From Sphingobacteriales bacterium (GTDB lineage Bacteria; Bacteroidota; Bacteroidia; Chitinophagales; Chitinophagaceae), in contig JACQDV010000024.1 of assembly GCA_016200915.1 (NCBI GenBank), positions 1 through 64,000 on the forward strand: DNA of 64,000 nucleotides, in the 5' to 3' direction. Positions 49,535 through 57,835 of this stretch are shown here, in pieces. Below the pieces are notes generated by a model. That model was given only the letters and a program-made list of their open reading frames with translations, made no database searches and was not told the DNA's origin. Position 1 is the first letter of the stretch. The number at the start of each line of letters is the position of its first letter. A program made the position numbers and the translations under genes.

Positions 49535-49864
49535 TTAGTCAACTTTAATCATGTAAAGAAGTTGTCCATTTGTATTATAGACAACGTACCGTCCTTTAGC
49601 AACTGTGTTTCTTGGAACAGAATAGATAAGTCTTCCAGACTGATCAACAGTACCAATAACCTTTAGTGATTCGTCGGTTATATTTGTTTGTGGAGTTTTA
49701 AGTGTAATGGAACCAAGATATTTGGTAACGCCATTTTCGCTTTTGTATTTAGCGATCCAGATACTGTCTTTGTTTTCCGTTTTCGGAAGGGCCAGTCTGT
49801 CAGACTGGGAGAAAGCCATTGCACTTATTAGCAGGCCAATTGCCAGTAGAATTGGTTTTTTCAT
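49535..49864 (-). CDS. Small secreted protein, operon partner of the giant esterase protein
   Basis: 109 residues from ATG 49864 (MKKPILLAIGLLISAMAFSQ, signal peptide). The longer frame to 49912 would hide it. The mature part has IWIAKYKSENGVTKYLGSI, TNITDESLKVIGTVDQSGR and LIYSVPRNTVAKGRYVVYN, and ends GQLLYMIKVD. The end resembles a secretion/sorting beta-sandwich in miniature (Y-V-V-Y-N-x-N-G-Q-L-L-Y-x-I-K-V-D). It lacks the full T9SS C-terminal domain length. The stop TAA is directly followed by the ATG of the giant gene, so the two are translationally coupled. Confidence 0.7.
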   Translation of the reverse strand: MKKPILLAIGLLISAMAFSQSDRLALPKTENKDSIWIAKYKSENGVTKYLGSITLKTPQTNITDESLKVIGTVDQSGRLIYSVPRNTVAKGRYVVYNTNGQLLYMIKVD

Positions 49865-50342
49865 AGAATATGTTTTTAACGTTTCATAGAAATAAATAAA
49901 GCATAATACCAAGGCTCTATTTAATTTTTTGCTGGTAAAATGGGTTGGTACTGCGGGTTAAAATAAATCCAATTTTCGTGCCGAATGATAAAGAGAAGCT
50001 ATGATGTGGAATTAATGTTAATTAATTCAATTCATATTTAGTTTATTGAACCGATGTGATATGTTATTCAGTTGTTTGATTTTCATTGAGAAACCAAGTA
50101 CATTAATTTTAACAGACACACTAATGCTCATAAAAGTTTTTTTCATAAAGGCGGATTTTAAAATAAAACTATGCTAATACAGATTTCAATACAATGAAAT
50201 TGTACGAACTACTTCTACTTTTTTTACCAGATAGTGAATTCCTCATACACCATCGTAGTTTATCTATTTAGAAAAATCGACTTCAATTAATCGTGATACG
50301 ATTCGTTAACAAAAAATATTGCCACTTATCCTAATTAACATC
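49865..50342. other. Gene-free spacer upstream of the secreted-protein operon
   Basis: About 480 bases without a credible ORF, RNA motif or strong hairpin. It probably contains the promoter and leader of the 49864 gene at its left side. It ends at the left inverted repeat of the IS5-family element. Confidence 0.45.
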
Positions 50343-51609
50343 AGGGTAGTTCCAAAAACTCAATGAAAGTACAATAAGCACTGCATGATTTTTGAATAGA
50401 AAGGGAAAAAAATCATGGCAAAAAAGCAATCAGGAATTTTTGATGAGCAATTTAAACTTGAACGCATCAGCGAACTGGGCGACCCACTGGAAAAATTGAA
50501 TGCAGCAGTAAACTGGGAACTGTTTCGTTACACATTGAATAAGCATTTGGATAAACAAGCCAAAGGCCCTGGCGGACGCCCCGGCTACGATTATATACTC
50601 ATGTTTAAGATATTGATACTACAGGAACATTTTGGTCTGAGCGATCAACGCATGGAGTTCCAGATAACCGACCGATTTAGCTTCATGCGGTTTTTAGGTT
50701 TACGCAGTTGTGATAAAATTCCCGACAGCAACACAATCTGGACATTCCGGGAACAGCTCAAAGAAGGTGATGTTGTAAAAGAACTGTTTGAACGCTTTGA
50801 TAAAGAACTGAACCGGCAAGGGCTGATTGTAAATAAGGGCAAGATCATAGATGCCTCGATAACCGAAGTGCCGGTGCAACGCAACAGCCGTGATGAGAAT
50901 AAAGAAATAAAAGAAGGCAGCATACCAGAACAGTGGAGTGAAAAAAAGCAATCACACAAAGACACCGATGCCCGTTGGACAAAGAAAAACAACGATGATT
51001 ATTTTGGTTATAAAAACCATATCAAGGTAAACAGCAAAAGCAAGCTTATTGATGATTATTGTATAACAACAGCCAATGTGCATGATAGTGTCGGTGCTGT
51101 GGACTTGCCGGATAAAAAAGATCAGGGCCAGCCGCTGCATGCTGACAGTGCCTATACAGGTGAACCATTTGAAAAAGCTGTAAACAAAGTGAAGATGATA
51201 AATAAGGTACACGAAAAGGGCTATCGCAACAAACCATTGACAAAGCGGCAAATTAAAAGCAATAAACGCAAGAGCAAAATCAGGGTACGTGTGGAGCATG
51301 TGTTTGGTTTTTTACATCAAAGCACCGGCGGCATACTGATAAGAACAATAGGCAATGCAAGAGCAGCAGTGAAAATAGGATTGATGAACTTGGGTTATAA
51401 TTTATTCCGGTACACGTTGCTCCTGCAGTTTTCAGGGGCTTAGTATGCCCTGCAATGCCGAAAGGCATTAAAAATGCTGCAAGAGCAGCAATAAAAGCAG
51501 CAATGCAAAACTGAACAAGAACAAAAATTAACAACGAGGCTCCAGAATAAGGGGCAAAAAGAGAATTATAGAATATTTTTTTTGAAAACTTAGTTTTTGG
51601 AACTACCCT
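50343..51609 (+). mobile_element. IS5-family insertion sequence, complete
   Basis: Terminal inverted repeats are AGGGTAGTTCCAAAAACT at 50343-50360 and its exact reverse complement at 51592-51609 (18 of 18). The single transposase gene lies between them. The element is 1267 bp. No matching direct repeat flanks it: TTAACATC lies left and TAAAAAAC right. So either the target duplication has decayed or one end recombined. It sits in the spacer between the secreted-protein operon and the dihaem cytochrome gene. Confidence 0.93.
50415..51443 (+). CDS. IS5-family DDE transposase
   Basis: 342 residues, apparently intact. The N-terminal FDEQFKLERISELGDPLEKL and KGPGGRPGYDYILMFKILIL are typical of IS5 transposases. 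The catalytic triad is visible: GKIIDASITEVPVQ (D1), LHADSAYTGEPF (D2) and KIRVRVEHVFGFLHQ (E). The YRNKPLTKRQ and N-K-R-K-S-K block before the Glu is a family feature. It cuts and pastes the surrounding 1.27-kb element. The ATG at 50415 follows a purine-rich AGAAAGGGAAAAAAATC. Confidence 0.95.
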   Translation: MAKKQSGIFDEQFKLERISELGDPLEKLNAAVNWELFRYTLNKHLDKQAKGPGGRPGYDYILMFKILILQEHFGLSDQRMEFQITDRFSFMRFLGLRSCDKIPDSNTIWTFREQLKEGDVVKELFERFDKELNRQGLIVNKGKIIDASITEVPVQRNSRDENKEIKEGSIPEQWSEKKQSHKDTDARWTKKNNDDYFGYKNHIKVNSKSKLIDDYCITTANVHDSVGAVDLPDKKDQGQPLHADSAYTGEPFEKAVNKVKMINKVHEKGYRNKPLTKRQIKSNKRKSKIRVRVEHVFGFLHQSTGGILIRTIGNARAAVKIGLMNLGYNLFRYTLLLQFSGA

Positions 51610-51716
51610 TAAAAAACAGTTTGGGTTTTCCCCTTCTCATTTTTCTTTTGCCAGCCATCAGGAATAAATCGCTTTTCTACTTTGAGCAGCAAATGACAAG
51701 AATTACAATACCGCAT
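51609..51716 (-). CDS. Possible 35-residue CxxCH mini-protein, doubtful
   Basis: The minus-strand frame MRYCNSCHLLLKVEKRFIPD, then GWQKKNEKGKTQTVF ends at the outer edge of the IS5 right repeat. It contains CNSCH, a c-type haem-attachment pattern, and GGAAG 9 bases before the ATG. It has no signal peptide, so it would not be exported for haem attachment. A Zn-binding remnant or the surviving start of a gene cut by the IS are alternatives. The ORF is divergent from the dihaem cytochrome with 28 bases between. Confidence 0.25.
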   Translation of the reverse strand: MRYCNSCHLLLKVEKRFIPDGWQKKNEKGKTQTVF

Positions 51717-51744
51717 TTTGTAACTTCCGCATAAATTAACAGTA

Positions 51745-52218
51745 ATGAAAAAGTTATTGGTTCTTTTGTTAATGGCTACGATTATCACAACTATTTTCTC
51801 TTTCAGTAAACATGTAATAAAACCGGTGGCATCGCAGGATAAGGATAGTATTGCCCGGGAAAGAGAAAAGTATTTTAAAGAAGTAATGGCAGTTATAAAA
51901 GACAGAAAAGACCTGGGATGCGATTCTGTTTTTAGTAATATCAAAACATTTACCGGTACACAAAAAGTAAAAGCGGAACATATGCTATGGATTATGAGTT
52001 ATTGGGGTGAAGCTTTAGGAGTAAGCTGTACACATTGCCATAATCCTGCTAACTGGGCATCAGATGAAAAACAAACCAAACAAATTGCGAGGGATATGTA
52101 CCAGCTGAGGGTTACAGTCAATGAAGATATTTTAAAAAATATTAAAGGATTGCAATCAAAAACACCCCGTATTAATTGTGGCACTTGTCACCAGGGACAT
52201 ATTTTGCCAAAGGAATAA
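51745..52218 (+). CDS. Dihaem c-type cytochrome (photosynthetic reaction centre cytochrome-like domain)
   Basis: 157 residues. The N-terminal signal/anchor is MKKLLVLLLMATIITTIFSF. Two haem-binding motifs are present: CTHCH (95-99) and CGTCH (145-149). KVKAEHMLWIMSYWGEALGVSCTHCHN, trimmed, with a Met axial-ligand candidate (HMLW) is the CytoC_RC (PF02276) pattern: a Met-containing helix just before CxxCH. Canonical reaction-centre subunits have four haems; this two-haem version is common in non-phototrophic Bacteroidota and Acidobacteria. It needs the Ccm system. It is co-directional with the propeller gene 12 bases downstream. Confidence 0.88.
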   Translation: MKKLLVLLLMATIITTIFSFSKHVIKPVASQDKDSIAREREKYFKEVMAVIKDRKDLGCDSVFSNIKTFTGTQKVKAEHMLWIMSYWGEALGVSCTHCHNPANWASDEKQTKQIARDMYQLRVTVNEDILKNIKGLQSKTPRINCGTCHQGHILPKE

Positions 52219-52230
52219 ACCAAAAAATAT

Positions 52231-54030
52231 ATGCACAAATCAATAGTGTTTCTTTTAATCATTATAAGCACCAGACTATTCTCTCAATCAGTTATGTTTC
52301 GGGGTAATGCCAAACATGAAAGTGCAGTAACCACATCAACCAAACTCGTATATGATACAAAAGACTGGAGTTATGCTGCAGGTTCACCCATCCGTTCTAC
52401 GCCATTGGCAACTGGTAATGCACTTTATTTTGGTACCACAAAGGGCGAATTTATTTGCATTGACAAAAAATCTGGTAAGCAATTATGGAAGTATGTAACC
52501 GGTGAAGCAATCAATTCATCTGCCGCAATACAAAATGGAAAAGTTTTCTTTTCTGATAATCATCAAACAGTTTATGCATTAAATAATACAAATGGAAAGT
52601 TGATTTGGAAATTCACGATGGGTAATAAGTTAGCTTATCCCTGGCGGTTTGATTATTATTATTCATCACCTACTTTGTATAATGATAAATTAGTGATTGG
52701 TGGAGATGATGGAAATATGTATATGCTCAACCAGTCTGATGGAAAACTGGTGTGGAAACACAGTGTGGGTAATGTGATAAGAAGCAGTGCAGCTATCAAT
52801 AATGGCGAAGTACTGTTTGGTGATGTAAATGGATTTTTCTATTCATTGGATGTAAATAACGGAAAGCAAAAATGGGCATATAAAACTGCTGCAGATACTT
52901 TAAAGAATGAGGACTGGAGCTTTGACCGGAAAGCCATTCTTTCCAGCGCAGTAATAACGGGTAATAAAATAATTTTTGGTTCAAGAGAAGGATTTATTTA
53001 TTGTCTCAGCGATAAAGGAAATTTGCTTTGGAAAAATAATCACCGGATTTCATGGGTTATTTCAACTTTGGCTGTTAAAGATAGTTTTGTAGTTACAGGA
53101 ACTTCTGATGGTCATTTTGTGCAGGCAGTAAATTTAAATACCGGTAAAGACATCTGGAAGTTTCGACCGAATTCATTATTCTGGTCTTCTCCAACTATTG
53201 TGGATGATAAAGTTTATATAGGGAGTTTTGATGGAGTATTGTATTGTCTCGATTTAAAAACAGGTAAGCGTATTTCTCAATTTACTACGGATGGTATGAT
53301 CATGTCATCTGCGGTTTGGAGTGACAATCGTTTATATATGGGTTGTGATGATGGTAACCTATATTCGCTCAAAGGTCATTTGCCAGGCAGTGTTGCTGCA
53401 AGTAAGCAATATGTTTATTATGATAAAGATGTTAAGGGATATTATCATAATGGAGCTGATTTAAGAGTAAAAAACTACCTGAGTAACTGGGGCTATCTTC
53501 CGGTTAGCACCAATGATATTGATTCTGTATTAATGGACAAGAATAATACTGGTGCCGTGATTGTTTTAGCAACCAATTATCTTCCATATACAATTTTGAA
53601 AGATGGTAAATCATCTTTATTACGAAAGTTTTTAGATGCTGGAGGTCGTTTGGTGATGACGGGGATGAATCCCATAATTTATCAATGGGATGAAAAGGGG
53701 AAACAGCCATATGCTTTTAATATTCCATTAGCTGATTCTGTTTTGGATCTTAAATATGGTCCCAACGATACCCGTGGTATGAAAGGTCAATACACTTGTT
53801 TTGCAACGGAGAAGGGCAGGCAATTAAATTTACCTGATTACTGGACTGGCAATTTATCTATTGATGCTTCACAGGTAAACATCATACTTGGTAAAACTGA
53901 AAATGGAGATGTTTCTGCCTTTATAAAAAATTATAAAAATAACGGGAAGCTTGTGCAGTTATGGATCAACCCTGATTTGCCGCAAAATTTAGATGCTGTG
54001 GTAAAAGCAGCGGAGTGGGAGTTGCGTTAA
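52231..54030 (+). CDS. PQQ-type beta-propeller protein with C-terminal glutamine-amidotransferase-like domain
   Basis: 599 residues. The signal peptide MHKSIVFLLIIISTRLFSQ is followed by about seven propeller blades with the PQQ-repeat pattern (LYFGTTKGEFICIDKKSGKQ, LWKYVTGEAINSSAAIQNGK, VYALNNTNGKLIWKF, YCLDLKTGKRISQF) through about residue 390. The last 190 residues (TGAVIVLATNYLPYTILKDG, LLRKFLDAGGRLVMTGMNPI) resemble a Rossmann-like class I GATase/ThuA-like fold. Without dehydrogenase-specific residues it is more BamB-like than an alcohol dehydrogenase. It probably works in the periplasm with the adjacent cytochrome; this is inference. Confidence 0.85.
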   Translation: MHKSIVFLLIIISTRLFSQSVMFRGNAKHESAVTTSTKLVYDTKDWSYAAGSPIRSTPLATGNALYFGTTKGEFICIDKKSGKQLWKYVTGEAINSSAAIQNGKVFFSDNHQTVYALNNTNGKLIWKFTMGNKLAYPWRFDYYYSSPTLYNDKLVIGGDDGNMYMLNQSDGKLVWKHSVGNVIRSSAAINNGEVLFGDVNGFFYSLDVNNGKQKWAYKTAADTLKNEDWSFDRKAILSSAVITGNKIIFGSREGFIYCLSDKGNLLWKNNHRISWVISTLAVKDSFVVTGTSDGHFVQAVNLNTGKDIWKFRPNSLFWSSPTIVDDKVYIGSFDGVLYCLDLKTGKRISQFTTDGMIMSSAVWSDNRLYMGCDDGNLYSLKGHLPGSVAASKQYVYYDKDVKGYYHNGADLRVKNYLSNWGYLPVSTNDIDSVLMDKNNTGAVIVLATNYLPYTILKDGKSSLLRKFLDAGGRLVMTGMNPIIYQWDEKGKQPYAFNIPLADSVLDLKYGPNDTRGMKGQYTCFATEKGRQLNLPDYWTGNLSIDASQVNIILGKTENGDVSAFIKNYKNNGKLVQLWINPDLPQNLDAVVKAAEWELR

Positions 54031-55043
54031 AAATAAATAGCATGTGCTTTTAATTTGCCGTTCGACAATTCCAGTGCCGGTGCAGGAAACTTAAAAGCAT
54101 TTAAGAAATGAAAAGCAGTTCGCAACCATTTTTTGTTAGTCTTTATTTTAGTGAAGTCAATATCCGGTGCCAAATACCATTGACGGTAGCGTTTTATATC
54201 TCTTCTGTTGAAAGTAACGTTGTTGTTATCATTGTAAGCAACATTTTCAAATCCACCAAACATTCCATCAGCACCATACCCAACAGAGAGGTTTAACCAG
54301 GCAGGTAAATTTGATTGGGGAAAGAATGATTTTAAATTAGCACTAAACCAATATGCCTGGCCATTATAATCTTTCAGCATGCGTTCGTACCAACTGTTGC
54401 CAAATAATTTATCGGCTCTTTGATTGAGCATCGGTTCACCATAACTTCTGCGGTGAAAAGAAAATTTATATAGAATGCGTTGTTCTCCCCATGCTAATTC
54501 CTGGCTGAGGAATAAACCGGAGCCGAAAACATTAGCAGCCATGTCACCGGGACTAAAGCCCCATTCTTTAGAAAAGCCATCCAATATTTCAATCACGGTT
54601 AAATAAGCGGCGCCACTTAATCCGCCAATGATAGCAGCTTTCTTTTTGTTCATGCCCGTCCATTTCCACATTTCAGCAGAAGCTTTGCCGGTATTGTAAG
54701 CTGTCCAGACATGTCCCACTTTATCCATCTGCAGCCATTCTTTATTATCATTAAAGAAGTGAAACGAACTTCTTGGATATTGTGAATACCATGCCTGGTT
54801 TAATAAGATTAATGAACCGCCATAGCCGGCTATGTTTACTGCAGTGATGAACTTAACTCTTTTGCTATTGAGAACGGGAAAGTTTTCATTAAAAGATGCT
54901 TTGAGTATATTACTTGTATCATTCTTGATGTTAAGAGTGATTAAAGCCGGATTTGGCTTTATGATGGTATCCTGTGCATTTGTTTTAATCAATAAAACAA
55001 AAAATAAAAAGTTAAGCAGGAGTTTTTTTAAAAATGTTTTCAC
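54027..55043 (-). CDS. DUF2279 (YfiM-like) exported protein
   Basis: 338 residues with a GTG start at 55043. The signal peptide MKTFLKKLLLNFLFFVLLI continues to TNAQ. DUF2279 elements are FHFFNDNKEWLQMDKVGHVW, TAYNTGKASAEMWKWTGMN, GGLSGAAYLTVIEILDGFSK and EWGFSPGDMAANVFGSGLF. The K-x-x-H, E-x-x-D-x-x-S and D-x-x-A-N motifs in hydrophobic helices recall VanZ/YfiM-like membrane folds. The C-terminal half (LNLSVGYGADGMFGG, YRQWYLAPDIDFTKI) looks like outer-membrane strands. The 3' end overlaps the propeller gene by 4 bases convergently. Function is unknown. Confidence 0.85.
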   Translation of the reverse strand: MKTFLKKLLLNFLFFVLLIKTNAQDTIIKPNPALITLNIKNDTSNILKASFNENFPVLNSKRVKFITAVNIAGYGGSLILLNQAWYSQYPRSSFHFFNDNKEWLQMDKVGHVWTAYNTGKASAEMWKWTGMNKKKAAIIGGLSGAAYLTVIEILDGFSKEWGFSPGDMAANVFGSGLFLSQELAWGEQRILYKFSFHRRSYGEPMLNQRADKLFGNSWYERMLKDYNGQAYWFSANLKSFFPQSNLPAWLNLSVGYGADGMFGGFENVAYNDNNNVTFNRRDIKRYRQWYLAPDIDFTKIKTNKKWLRTAFHFLNAFKFPAPALELSNGKLKAHAIYF

Positions 55044-55046
55044 AGG

Positions 55047-55349
55047 TCACTTTTTTATTCGCTTTAAAATTGTTTCGGGGCTGCGGCGGGTATGAAAAAC
55101 AGCATGGATGATGATTTTTTCTTTTTCCTCTCTGAATAAAACTAAATAAGGGAATTTTTTTAACACTGTTTTTCTGACATTCCTGTGATACCGTTGAAAA
55201 GCTGAGGGATTGGATGCAATAGAAGTAAATGCTAAATGCAGGTGTTCAACAAACACATTACCCAAATTACTTTGTTGTTCATCATACCACTTTACAATTC
55301 CGGTAATATCGTTAATGGCTTCTGCGGTTAGCTCTAACGGCAAAGTCAT
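55047..55349 (-). CDS. ParE/RelE-family toxin
   Basis: 100 residues from ATG 55349 (MTLPLELTAEAINDITGIVK). TAEAINDITGIVKWYDEQQ, GNVFVEHLHLAFTSIASNP and FQRYHRNVRKTVLKKFPYLV match the ParE/RelE fold, closing with IIIHAVFHTRRSPETIL. The FPY-x-V/L-x-F-R and V-F-H-x-R-R-x-P patterns are ParE-like, so gyrase rather than mRNA is the likelier target. The ATG overlaps the antitoxin stop (ATGA). An upstream in-frame extension is rejected because it lies in the antitoxin gene. Confidence 0.9.
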   Translation of the reverse strand: MTLPLELTAEAINDITGIVKWYDEQQSNLGNVFVEHLHLAFTSIASNPSAFQRYHRNVRKTVLKKFPYLVLFREEKEKIIIHAVFHTRRSPETILKRIKK

Positions 55350-55582
55350 TTCTTCCTTTTTAAAAGATTTGCTTTTACTTCTTCCCACGAATATGTTTTT
55401 GTTTTGCCGGCTTTATAACTGGCAAGCCTCCTGTCTAATTCTTTTTGCTGGGCTGCAGAAAGTTCATATAATTCTTCTTCCTGGCGGGAGGTAATGATGG
55501 TATGCAGTGCTTCTAAAAACTGCTCATCTTCAATTTTACTGATAGCTTCTGTGAGTTTCTTTTTAAGAAGGGTTGTTGTCAT
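55346..55582 (-). CDS. Antitoxin of the ParE-type pair
   Basis: 78 residues. The N-terminal helix region (TTTLLKKKLTEAISKIEDEQ, FLEALHTIITSRQ) would bind DNA or dimerise. The C-terminal LSAAQQKELDRRLASYKAGK and TYSWEEVKANLLK is the addiction-module pattern in which the E-L-D-x-R-x-x-x-Y/H segment wraps the toxin. It is coupled to the toxin by ATGA. Autoregulation through an operator in 55583-55640 is expected but not located. Confidence 0.85.
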   Translation of the reverse strand: MTTTLLKKKLTEAISKIEDEQFLEALHTIITSRQEEELYELSAAQQKELDRRLASYKAGKTKTYSWEEVKANLLKRKK

Positions 55583-55833
55583 AAAGTAAATTTCAAATTA
55601 AAATTACAAAGAAAATGGGGTTTGTTGATTTAAATATTAATCAGCGTTAGCAAAAAGATGAATAGAGTTGTTGCTGCCGAAGTGTGCGACGCAAGGAACG
55701 ATGATTTTGCACGGGTGCTGGTTTCATAAAAACAAAAATACGATACTACGGTTATTTGATTTTGAAATGGAAAATTCTATAACTTCAAAGTTTAAAACAA
55801 GAAACTAATCATTAAAAACAATTTAATAACAAT

Positions 55834-57561
55834 ATGGACGCTGCTATTTTAAGTAAAGTAACTGCATGGCTCGACGGGCAATTTGATGATGAAACCAAAG
55901 CTGCTATTCGTAAGCTGCAAACTGAAAATCCGGATGAACTGGCGGATGCCTTTTATAGAAACCTTGAATTTGGCACCGGTGGTTTGCGTGGCATTATGGG
56001 CATTGGCACCAACCGTATGAATAAATATACTGTTGGTATGGCCACACAAGGCTATGCCAATTATTTAAAGAAAAGTTTTCCCGGTGAAGAAGTAAAAGTG
56101 GTGGTGGGACATGATAGTCGCAATAACAGTCGCCTGTTTGCGGAGATCGTTGCCAATGTTATGGGTGCAAATGGTATTAAAGTGTTTTTGTTTGAAGCGC
56201 TTCGTCCAACACCGGAAATATCTTATGCTATCCGTTTTAATAAATGCAAAGGTGGAGTAGTATGTACAGCTTCGCATAATCCTAAAGAGTATAATGGTTA
56301 TAAAGCTTATTGGGATGATGGTGCACAGTTGGTGCCACCGCATGATAAAAACGTAATTACGGAAGTGGATAAGATTACTTCGGTGAATGATGTAAAGTGG
56401 AGTGGGGGAGAAAGCAATATCACCATTATTGGTAAGGATATGGATGATGAATATATTAAGATGGTAAAAGGATTGAGTGTATATCCTGAAGTGATAGCCA
56501 AACAACATGATTTAAAAATTGTATATACACCCATACATGGCACCGGTATTATGCTGATGCCACAGGTATTAAAAACATTTGGTTTTACCAATGTGCATGT
56601 GGTGGAAGAACAAAGCAAGCCAGATGGCAATTTCCCTACCGTTGTATATCCAAATCCTGAAGAGAAAGAAGCAATGAGCATTGGTTTGAAAAATGCACAG
56701 GAAATGAATGCCGATATTTTATTAGGAACTGACCCTGACAGTGATCGTGTGGGTATTGGCATTAAAGACAATCATGGTAACTGGGTGCTGATGAATGGCA
56801 ACCAAACTGCGGTGCTTGCTTTCAACTATATGATTGAAGCAAGAAAAGCAAAAGGCATTGCCAAACCGAATGATATGGTGATTAAAACAATTGTAACAAC
56901 AGAACTGATAGATACTATTGCCAAAGCAAATGGGGTTGCCTGTTACAATGTGCTCACCGGATTTAAATGGATATCGAGCATGATATTGGCTAAAGAGGGA
57001 AAAGAAAATTATGTAATTGGCGGTGAAGAAAGTTTTGGATTGATGATTGGTGATAAGATTCGTGATAAAGATGCGATAAGTGCTGTGGCTTTATTATGTG
57101 AAATGGCGGCTTATGAAAAAGATAAAGGCCGTACATTGTTTAGTAAGCTGATTGATTTGTATGTTAAGTATGGATTTTATCTCGAAGACCTCATCTCCAT
57201 TACCAAAAAGGGAATGAATGGTCAGAAAGAAATTGCGGAGATGATGGAAGGTTACCGAAGCAACCCGCCGAAAACAATCAATGGAAGTGCAGTGATTCAG
57301 TTGCTGGATTATGAATTAAAAGTTGGTAAGAATTTACAAACCGGTGAAAGCTGGGCTATTGATTTACCAAAATCAAATGTGTTGCAATTCATCCTGGCTG
57401 ATGGAAGTAAGATTTCAGCAAGACCAAGTGGTACCGAGCCAAAAATTAAATTCTATTTCAGTGTGAATGCACCATTAGCTGCTGCTGCTGATTTTGATAA
57501 AGTGATGGGAGCGTTGAGAGGTAAGATTAATGGTATTATCAGTGATATGAAGTTGAAATAA
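55834..57561 (+). CDS. Phosphoglucomutase/phosphomannomutase
   Basis: 575 residues, alpha-D-phosphohexomutase family, converting hexose-1-phosphate and hexose-6-phosphate. The catalytic phosphoserine is Ser147 in GVVCTASHNPKEYNGYKAYW. The metal loop is LLGTDPDSDRVGIGIK, the sugar-binding loop GGEESFGLMIG, and the phosphate-binding loop SARPSGTEPKIKFYFS. The N-terminal FRNLEFGTGGLRGIMGIGTNRM-type start (NLEFGTGGLRGIMGIGTNRM) matches the PgcA/PGM2 group. Single gene, cytoplasmic. The spacer 55583-55833 ahead of it has no gene. Confidence 0.95.
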   Translation: MDAAILSKVTAWLDGQFDDETKAAIRKLQTENPDELADAFYRNLEFGTGGLRGIMGIGTNRMNKYTVGMATQGYANYLKKSFPGEEVKVVVGHDSRNNSRLFAEIVANVMGANGIKVFLFEALRPTPEISYAIRFNKCKGGVVCTASHNPKEYNGYKAYWDDGAQLVPPHDKNVITEVDKITSVNDVKWSGGESNITIIGKDMDDEYIKMVKGLSVYPEVIAKQHDLKIVYTPIHGTGIMLMPQVLKTFGFTNVHVVEEQSKPDGNFPTVVYPNPEEKEAMSIGLKNAQEMNADILLGTDPDSDRVGIGIKDNHGNWVLMNGNQTAVLAFNYMIEARKAKGIAKPNDMVIKTIVTTELIDTIAKANGVACYNVLTGFKWISSMILAKEGKENYVIGGEESFGLMIGDKIRDKDAISAVALLCEMAAYEKDKGRTLFSKLIDLYVKYGFYLEDLISITKKGMNGQKEIAEMMEGYRSNPPKTINGSAVIQLLDYELKVGKNLQTGESWAIDLPKSNVLQFILADGSKISARPSGTEPKIKFYFSVNAPLAAAADFDKVMGALRGKINGIISDMKLK

Positions 57562-57595
57562 GAATGCCGTTATTAATTTGTAAATTTATACCCTG

Positions 57596-57835
57596 ATGCC
57601 TACGCTGCTGTTGCTTTATGGGTTTCGGTTTTTCTTTTACAGTAACGAGAATAAAGAACCCATTTATGTTCATGTAACGAAAGGAGATGCTTATGGTAAA
57701 ATATGGCTGGAGCCAGAGATTGAAATAGTTTATTTAAAAGGGTTTAGCAGTGCGGAAGAAAAACAAATTGTTTCAATAATTAATGATTATTCAGCAGAAT
57801 TTAAAATCAAATGGAATGAATACTTCAAAAAATAA
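57596..57835 (+). CDS. DUF4160 protein
   Basis: 79 residues covering the full DUF4160 domain: LYGFRFFFYSNENKEPIYVH, GDAYGKIWLEPEIEIVYLKG, FSSAEEKQIVSIINDYSAEF and W-N-E-Y-F at the end. The core motif (G-F-R-F-F-F-Y-S-x-E-x-x-E-P-x-H-V-H-V) is present, with YVHV replacing HVHV. DUF4160 genes usually neighbour a DUF2442 gene, as here, in what has been suggested to be a toxin-antitoxin-like pair; function is unproven. The downstream gene starts 20 bases before its end. Confidence 0.88.
   Translation: MPTLLLLYGFRFFFYSNENKEPIYVHVTKGDAYGKIWLEPEIEIVYLKGFSSAEEKQIVSIINDYSAEFKIKWNEYFKK

Noticed and set aside
49535-49864. T9SS C-terminal sorting domain in the small secreted protein or its giant neighbour
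   Set aside because: Only a short similar strand pattern (RYVVYNTNGQLLYMIKVD) is present; length and Gly/Lys motif of a real sorting domain are missing.
51609-51944. 111-codon minus-strand ORF extending the CNSCH mini-ORF upstream
   Set aside because: Its upper part is antisense to the dihaem cytochrome; only the last 35 codons are even possible.
55583-55833. Gene or element between the ParE-type pair and the mutase
   Set aside because: Short words such as GTGCGACGC and GCACGGGTGCTGG look repeat-like, but I can show neither a hairpin nor a second copy in this window.
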